The notes beneath the pieces were generated by a model. The model did not search any database and had not been told where the DNA came from. It saw only the letters and a list, made by a program, of their open reading frames with translations. A program made the translations under genes and the position numbers. Below are positions 5,931 to 9,683 of a stretch of DNA of 9,683 nucleotides, in pieces. This DNA is from a bacterium. Lineage in GTDB: Archaea; Nanobdellota; Nanobdellia; Pacearchaeales; GW2011-AR1. Within the stretch, counting starts at the first letter, position 1; every line of letters starts with the position of its first letter. Location of the stretch: the NCBI GenBank assembly GCA_030588935.1, contig JAUUWR010000039.1:1-9683 (forward strand), read 5' to 3'.

Positions 5931-5968
5931 AAAAACACATTCATCAAAAGATAATGATAGGTGTTTTT
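5931..5968. repeat. Hairpin-forming inverted repeat AAAAACAC / GTGTTTTT
   Basis: The arms at 5931-5938 and 5961-5968 are exact reverse complements. A second inner pairing, TCAT (5941-5944) with ATGA (5954-5957), extends the stem around a 9-base loop. The plus strand continues in T-rich sequence, so it has the look of a terminator or of a small structured RNA, though no plus-strand gene lies just upstream. Confidence 0.45.
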
Positions 5969-6030
5969 TCTTTAATTTTTCTTGCATTTTACTACAGTAT
6001 ACATCTATACTTTTTTATCTTATAACTATG

Positions 6031-6078
6031 TGGTAATTATATGGTAAATACATTATTTAAATATTTTGGTAACTATAT
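6031..6078 (+). promoter_or_regulatory. TGGTAA repeats around the regulator promoter (candidate operators)
   Basis: Three copies of TGGTAAnTAnAT lie at 6031-6042, 6042-6053 and 6067-6078, with a weaker fourth (TTATAACTATGT) near 6020-6031. The first pair are 11 bp apart, one helical turn. They flank the TATA box at 6056 and the last ends four bases before the ATG, so a bound protein would block transcription. Autoregulation by the winged-helix product is the simplest reading. Confidence 0.5.
6056..6063 (+). promoter_or_regulatory. TATA box of the winged-helix regulator
   Basis: TTTAAATA is centred about 22 bp before the ATG at 6082. This spacing puts the transcription start at or very near the ATG, which predicts a leaderless mRNA and agrees with the lack of a Shine-Dalgarno. 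Confidence 0.55.
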
Positions 6079-6081
6079 TGT

Positions 6082-6348
6082 ATGAAAAAGGGAACTAAAT
6101 GGGATGATATAGGGTTTGTTATTTCAAGTAATTATAGAAAGAAAGTTTTGAAGGCATTAGATACTGAAAAGCAACCTTCTGAGCTAAGTAAGGAATTAAA
6201 TATTAACAAAACTCATATTAGCAGAACTCTAAACGAATTAGAATCAAAAGGAATGATTAAGTGTCTAAACCCAAATTTAAAGAAAGGGAAATTGTATGTT
6301 ATTTCTGATTATGGTAAAGAGATACTTAAAGAAGTTAAAAAACGATAA
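6082..6348 (+). CDS. Small ArsR-like winged-helix transcriptional regulator (88 aa)
   Basis: This looks like a compact archaeal winged-helix repressor or activator. Residues about 18-26 (Y-R-K-K-V-L-K-A-L) form the first helix. Q-P-S-E-L-S-K-E-L-N-I-N-K-T-H-I-S-R-T-L-N-E-L-E (about 31-54) is a clear helix-turn-helix with its recognition helix, and G-M-I-K-C-L-N-P-N followed by K-L-Y-V-I-S-D-Y-G forms the wing. There is no sensor domain, and the single Cys is not a metal site. The gene stands directly before the nuclease/Vsr/glycosylase-like operon and is preceded by repeated operator-like sites. A role like the controller protein of a restriction-modification system is inferred from position. 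Confidence 0.85.
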   Translation: MKKGTKWDDIGFVISSNYRKKVLKALDTEKQPSELSKELNINKTHISRTLNELESKGMIKCLNPNLKKGKLYVISDYGKEILKEVKKR

Positions 6349-6371
6349 AATCTACTTTCAATACTTTAGAA

Positions 6372-6381
6372 AAACTTAAAT
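6372..6381 (+). promoter_or_regulatory. Candidate TATA box for the nuclease operon
   Basis: An AACTTAAAT element preceded by purine-rich AGAAAA (a BRE-like match) is centred about 30 bp before the ATG at 6409. It would give the nuclease operon its own start with a very short or no leader. Confidence 0.4.
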
Positions 6382-6408
6382 CTCTTGTTTTTCTACTAAA
6401 TTCATAAA

Positions 6409-7599
6409 ATGGCAACATATTCAAATTCAAGAGTAAGCACTTATGAAAATTGCCCTTATCAATATAAGCTAAAGTACATAGATAGAGTAAAAGTAGATGT
6501 ACCTACCACAATTGAAGCATTTATGGGAGATATGGTTCATCAAACATTAGAACATCTGTATAAGTTGAAAAAGTTTAAAAAAAGAGTTGCTTTGAATGTT
6601 TTAATTAAGTTTTATAGAGACTTATGGGAAAAGAATTATTCTGATGATATTCTAATTGTTAAAGCAGAGAAAGAAAAACTAACTGCCAAGAATTATAAAA
6701 AAATGGGAGAGAAGTTTATTACTCATTATTATGAGAGAATGAAACCATTTGAAGAGATGACTATTTTAGGATTAGAGACTCAGGATAGAATGACACTTCC
6801 TGATGGAAATCAGTGGCATGTTAGAATTGATAAATTAGGATGTGATTCAGAAGGAAATTATTTTGTTTGTGATTATAAAACAAATTCAAGAATGAAAGAC
6901 CAAGAAGAAGCTGATTCTGACAGACAACTTGCACTTTATTCTATTTGGGTTAAAGATAAATTCAAAGATGCTAAATCAGTAAAATTAATCTGGCATATGT
7001 TGGCTTTTAACAAAGATGCTATTTCAGAGAGAACAGACGAACAATTAAAGAAATTGCAACAGGAAGTTTGTGATATAATTAAGGAAATTGAAAATGCAAA
7101 AGAGTTCCCAAGAAAACAATCTGCACTCTGTGATTATTGTGTTTACAAAGAACAATGTCCTTCCTTTAAACATGAAGTTGGGTTAGAAAAAATTGAAGAC
7201 ATTAAGAAGTTCAAAGAAGATGAAGGTGTTAAGTTAGTTGATGAATTTTCAGAGATTAAAACGAAGCAAACCGAATTAAAAAAAGCAGAAGAAGAATTTA
7301 GGGAAAAGTTAATTACTTATGCAAAGCAGTTTGGTGTTGACATTGTTTATGGTTCAAATAAAAAATGTTCTGTAAAAGAATTTGATAAAATAGTTCTTCC
7401 TGAAGGAGAGAATAAAGAAAAGTTTATTCAGTTAATGAAAGATAAAGGATTATATGAAGAACTTTCTATGGTTTGTTATCCAAGATTAAATAGCAAGGTT
7501 GTTAGTGGAGAGATTGATAATGAACTTAAAAAGATGGTTGATATTATTCAGGATTTCAGATTATCATTAAGTAAACGAAAGGATGTTGAGGAAGAATAA
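6409..7599 (+). CDS. RecB/Cas4-type PD-(D/E)XK nuclease with Fe-S cysteines (396 aa)
   Basis: This is a nuclease of the RecB/AddB/Cas4 superfamily, expected to act as a metal-dependent DNA exonuclease. The motifs are in order: G40-D-M-V-H44 (GxxxH), R139-I-D141 as the first acidic metal ligand, V-C-D155-Y-K157-T as the (D/E)XK, then Q173-L-A-L-Y-S. Four cysteines have the spacing seen in Fe-S members: C15 near the start, and C241-D-Y-C244-x5-C250. They would clamp the two ends of the domain on a 4Fe-4S cluster. The C-terminal 145 residues are a Lys/Glu-rich helical extension not found in minimal Cas4. No cas genes are nearby, and no helicase is fused. The stop is 1 bp before the Vsr gene, which suggests a joint role in DNA repair or defence. 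Confidence 0.9.
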   Translation: MATYSNSRVSTYENCPYQYKLKYIDRVKVDVPTTIEAFMGDMVHQTLEHLYKLKKFKKRVALNVLIKFYRDLWEKNYSDDILIVKAEKEKLTAKNYKKMGEKFITHYYERMKPFEEMTILGLETQDRMTLPDGNQWHVRIDKLGCDSEGNYFVCDYKTNSRMKDQEEADSDRQLALYSIWVKDKFKDAKSVKLIWHMLAFNKDAISERTDEQLKKLQQEVCDIIKEIENAKEFPRKQSALCDYCVYKEQCPSFKHEVGLEKIEDIKKFKEDEGVKLVDEFSEIKTKQTELKKAEEEFREKLITYAKQFGVDIVYGSNKKCSVKEFDKIVLPEGENKEKFIQLMKDKGLYEELSMVCYPRLNSKVVSGEIDNELKKMVDIIQDFRLSLSKRKDVEEE

Positions 7600-7600
7600 A

Positions 7601-7963
7601 ATGACTGATGTACATTCTAAAGAGAGGAGAAGTTATAATATGTCTAAGATAAAATCAACAAATACTAAACCAGAATTAAAGTTAAAAAAAATAATGAAAG
7701 TTTTAGGATTTGCATATCAGCCTAAGATATATGGAAAACCTGATTTTGCAAACAAAAAAGAAAAAATAGCTGTTTTTGTAGACGGATGTTTTTGGCATAA
7801 ATGTCCTAAATGTTTTAAGGCACCAAAAACAAATAAGAAATTCTGGGATGAAAAAATAGAAAAAAATACGGGAAGAGATAAAAAGGTTACAAAACATCTA
7901 AGGAAGGATGGCTGGAGAGTAATTAGAATCTGGGAGCATGATTTAAGGAAAATAAAATGTTAG
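7601..7963 (+). CDS. vsr: Very short patch repair (Vsr) mismatch endonuclease
   Basis: Vsr nicks DNA next to T:G mismatches that arise when 5-methylcytosine deaminates, and it is usually found beside a cytosine-5 methyltransferase. The family signature is complete: S-Y-N-M-S-K-I-K-S-T-N-T-K-P-E25, then Y-G-K-P-D48-F with the catalytic Asp, V-D-G-C-F-W-H66 with the catalytic His, N-x-x-F-W-x-x-K-I, R-D and G-W-R-V-I-R-I-W-E. Cys 63, 68 and 71 and His 66 can supply metal ligands. At 120 residues it is slightly short but intact. The ATG at 7601 is preferred over 7583 because family members begin with a short tail before the S-x-x-R-S region, and GAGG lies 10 bases upstream. It follows the nuclease stop by one base. 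Confidence 0.93.
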   Translation: MTDVHSKERRSYNMSKIKSTNTKPELKLKKIMKVLGFAYQPKIYGKPDFANKKEKIAVFVDGCFWHKCPKCFKAPKTNKKFWDEKIEKNTGRDKKVTKHLRKDGWRVIRIWEHDLRKIKC

Positions 7964-9531
7964 AACCAATAAAATATGAAAATGAGATTTTAATCGAAGG
8001 AATTCCTAAACAATGGTTACCTATGATAAAATTATTTGACCCTTATCTTCCTCAGTATCCAATAATGTATGTTCATATAAAGAACTCAGAAAGAATTTAT
8101 GGTTTTCCTATAAATTATAACATAAAAAAGGAAAAAGCAGGAAAATTAGACATAAGTTTTCTCTTTCTTTCTAACAAAAAACTAGATAAAAAATCTATAG
8201 ATATAGTAAAAACAGAATTAATGGAAAGAATAGGTCTTAAGAATAAAGTTACTCTGAAAGATATAGAACAAGGGTCAAAGAAAGATGAACATAAAAAATA
8301 TTTAATGAAATTATGGAAATTTTTTATAAATAAAACTTATGGAGGAGAACTGCCTTTTGGAAAATTTTATGAACCTTTTTTATCAATAATAAGATGTAGC
8401 GCCGCATTTAATCCTATGTCTGGAGCAAAAAGTGAATGGCAAATGCTTTATGACTTTGTTAGGTATTATGGCGAAGAAATAAAAATATGTGATGAGTATT
8501 CTTATTTAGAGTTTTATCTTTTACCTACATATGAAGAAATAGTAGATAATAAAATAAGTGAGGATTTTCAAAATTTCTTTAATCTTCTATCTTCAGTTGA
8601 GAAAATTGGGAATTTACTTTACGAAGAAATTGCTATTGATGACTTAAAGATGTTTTCTTTTAAGGGCATGACATCAAACACAGAAGGTTTTGACTTAAGA
8701 AAGGGTCCTCAATTTAGAAGTTATACTTCCTATTTATTAAAAAAAGGAAAAATATCTAGTACTGATAAAAAAATGCTTGATTTTTTAGTCGACGCATTTA
8801 ACAGGATGCCTACAAGAGCATTGGGTTTTGTTACAATCATGTTTAATACAATAAAGGGAGTTAATTTTAATACTTGGAAAAAAGAAGAAATAGATTCCTT
8901 ATACCTTAATAGGAAGAAAACTAAGATGATATATCCAAAAATAATAGGAATGATATTACAACAAGGGTTTGGAAATGAAGATGCAGTTCCTATAGACAAT
9001 TGGATAAATTCCATTTATGAAGAACCCTTACAGATTAAATCAGAAGAAGAATTTCTTAGCTTATTTGAGAAAGTAGGTAAAATAGAGAGATTATTTTGGC
9101 TAGTTTCTCAAGCAAGGAAAACTAATATGAAAATCGTTTTTGATATTTTATGGTGTATAAAATACGGAACAGGGGCATCAACTCAAAGAATAACTGGTGA
9201 TAAAGATAAACGTCTTAAGAGAGGACCTAATCCATTATCCTGTCTAGACTGCAATTTGAAAAACGAGTGTTCTGGTTTCAACTTTATAAAAAATGAAAAA
9301 ATTAAATTTATTGAATTAAAAGGGAAAAAGGCTCCAAAAGAAACAGAGATAAATGAAAAATTTGATTGGATGTTTTTGGTTTTTACTCAAAATAACATCC
9401 CTAAATTTGTTTATAAAAAAATTAAAAATAAATGGTCTTTAGTAGATGCTTTTACTGGGTATGAAATTCATGAAAAAAAAGTGAGTGGAAATAAAATCAA
9501 ATCAGTAAATGAGTTCATAAAATCTAATTAA
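7957..9531 (+). CDS. 524-aa protein with HhH-GPD (EndoIII-like) glycosylase-like C-terminal half, possible restriction or repair enzyme
   Basis: No full-length family is recognised. Residues about 320-440 resemble EndoIII/MutY-type DNA glycosylases. K328-I-I-G-M-I-L-Q-Q-G-F-G matches the helix after the HhH motif (K-T-A-N-V-V-L-N-T-A-F-G in EndoIII). A-V-P-I-D347-N-W-I follows, with Asp at the catalytic position. C429-L-D-C432-x5-C438 has exactly the spacing of the last three EndoIII Fe-S cysteines; C400 could be the fourth but sits 28 residues away, not six. The HhH hairpin itself is degenerate. The N-terminal 280 residues are unfamiliar. AAGGA seven bases before the ATG supports this start. 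It overlaps vsr by seven bases and converges with a cytosine methyltransferase, the usual place for a restriction enzyme. It may therefore be a base-excising restriction enzyme or a T:G glycosylase. The gene is certain; the function is not. Confidence 0.6.
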   Translation: MLEPIKYENEILIEGIPKQWLPMIKLFDPYLPQYPIMYVHIKNSERIYGFPINYNIKKEKAGKLDISFLFLSNKKLDKKSIDIVKTELMERIGLKNKVTLKDIEQGSKKDEHKKYLMKLWKFFINKTYGGELPFGKFYEPFLSIIRCSAAFNPMSGAKSEWQMLYDFVRYYGEEIKICDEYSYLEFYLLPTYEEIVDNKISEDFQNFFNLLSSVEKIGNLLYEEIAIDDLKMFSFKGMTSNTEGFDLRKGPQFRSYTSYLLKKGKISSTDKKMLDFLVDAFNRMPTRALGFVTIMFNTIKGVNFNTWKKEEIDSLYLNRKKTKMIYPKIIGMILQQGFGNEDAVPIDNWINSIYEEPLQIKSEEEFLSLFEKVGKIERLFWLVSQARKTNMKIVFDILWCIKYGTGASTQRITGDKDKRLKRGPNPLSCLDCNLKNECSGFNFIKNEKIKFIELKGKKAPKETEINEKFDWMFLVFTQNNIPKFVYKKIKNKWSLVDAFTGYEIHEKKVSGNKIKSVNEFIKSN

Positions 9532-9683
9532 GATTCTTTTTTATTTCTTCTGCAATTGCTTTTGCAAGAAAACAGGGGACAGCATTTCCTATTTGAGTAT
9601 AAATATCTTTTTTAGAACCTGTAAAAATATAATCTTTAGGAAAAGTTTGTATTGATGCACACTCTTCATGAGTAAGCATTCTT
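9524..9683 (-). CDS. DNA cytosine-5 methyltransferase, C-terminal fragment (gene continues beyond the right edge)
   Basis: The last 52 codons are visible on the minus strand, ending in TAG. They carry the family's end motifs: R-M-L-T-H-E-E-C-A-S-I-Q-T-F-P-K-D-Y (motif IX region) and Y-T-Q-I-G-N-A-V-P-C (motif X), followed by the final helix A-K-A-I-A-E-E-I. These make a 5-methylcytosine methyltransferase nearly certain, although the catalytic Pro-Cys motif lies outside. It faces the 524-residue gene and overlaps its end by 8 bp. A 5mC methyltransferase explains the adjacent Vsr gene. The target site cannot be read from this fragment. Confidence 0.93.
   Translation of the reverse strand, partial: RMLTHEECASIQTFPKDYIFTGSKKDIYTQIGNAVPCFLAKAIAEEIKKNLN

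Larger units (their letters stand above)
5842..6081. other. 240-bp T-rich divergent spacer
   Basis: No gene is visible here. The spacer separates the exported Cys-rich gene (minus) from the winged-helix regulator (plus). It holds a TATA box for each, a hairpin-forming inverted repeat (5931-5968), and operator-like TGGTAA repeats next to the regulator start. Confidence 0.5.

Noticed and set aside
6409..7599. Cas4 of a CRISPR system
   Set aside because: The motifs and Fe-S cysteines are shared with Cas4, but the protein is about twice the length, with a long extension. No CRISPR array or other cas gene is in the window.
7583..7600. Earlier ATG at 7583 as the vsr start
   Set aside because: It would overlap the nuclease end by 17 bases and add M-L-R-K-N-K, which is not typical of the family. 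The ATG at 7601 gives the normal N-terminus and has GAGG upstream.
8730..9014. A minus-strand frame of 94 codons inside the glycosylase-like gene
   Set aside because: It is antisense to a well-supported long coding sequence, has no domain features, and reflects AT-rich composition.

Overview
The window is AT-rich, and its codon use, TATA-box promoters and frequent near-leaderless starts suggest an archaeon. The best single hint of lineage is the Cys-rich secreted protein at 5269-5841. Its C-terminal domain and short amphipathic tail look like ones I associate with small-genome DPANN archaea (Woesearchaeota, Pacearchaeota or Nanoarchaeota relatives). That placement is an inference from recall. 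No rRNA, tRNA or CRISPR array is visible.

The left part (1 to about 5190) looks like plasmid- or virus-derived DNA. It opens inside a primase/helicase of the D5/P4 type. That gene is split by one in-frame TGA (1081-1083) into a zinc-finger plus D5_N half and an SF3 helicase half. An intergenic spacer with two sets of 9-bp-period repeats follows, then a 56-residue zinc-ribbon protein (2128-2298) and a winged-helix protein (2299-2526) in tight tandem. On the minus strand are an exported Trp-rich protein with much higher GC (2621-3133) and a small serine recombinase (3259-3954). A 323-bp spacer with inverted repeats separates the recombinase from a divergent two-gene operon: a possible ribbon-helix-helix protein and an unknown acidic protein.

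A Cys-rich exported protein (5269-5841, minus strand) and a 240-bp T-rich spacer lie between that part and the right-hand module.

The right part (6082 to 9683) reads as a restriction-modification or DNA-repair island. It holds a small winged-helix regulator with repeated operator-like sites, a RecB/Cas4-type PD-(D/E)XK nuclease with four Fe-S cysteines, a Vsr mismatch endonuclease, and a 524-residue protein. The C-terminal half of that protein resembles an HhH-GPD DNA glycosylase with an EndoIII-like cysteine cluster. Convergent to it, and overlapping it by 8 bp, is the C-terminus of a DNA cytosine-5 methyltransferase that runs off the right edge. The nuclease, Vsr and 524-residue genes are packed with a 1-bp gap and a 7-bp overlap, so they are probably co-expressed.

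The most notable observation is that the position where a restriction enzyme would be expected is held by a glycosylase-like protein. It could be a restriction glycosylase, or a second repair enzyme for T:G mismatches arising from deaminated 5-methylcytosine. The single TGA splitting the primase/helicase at a probable Trp codon comes next.
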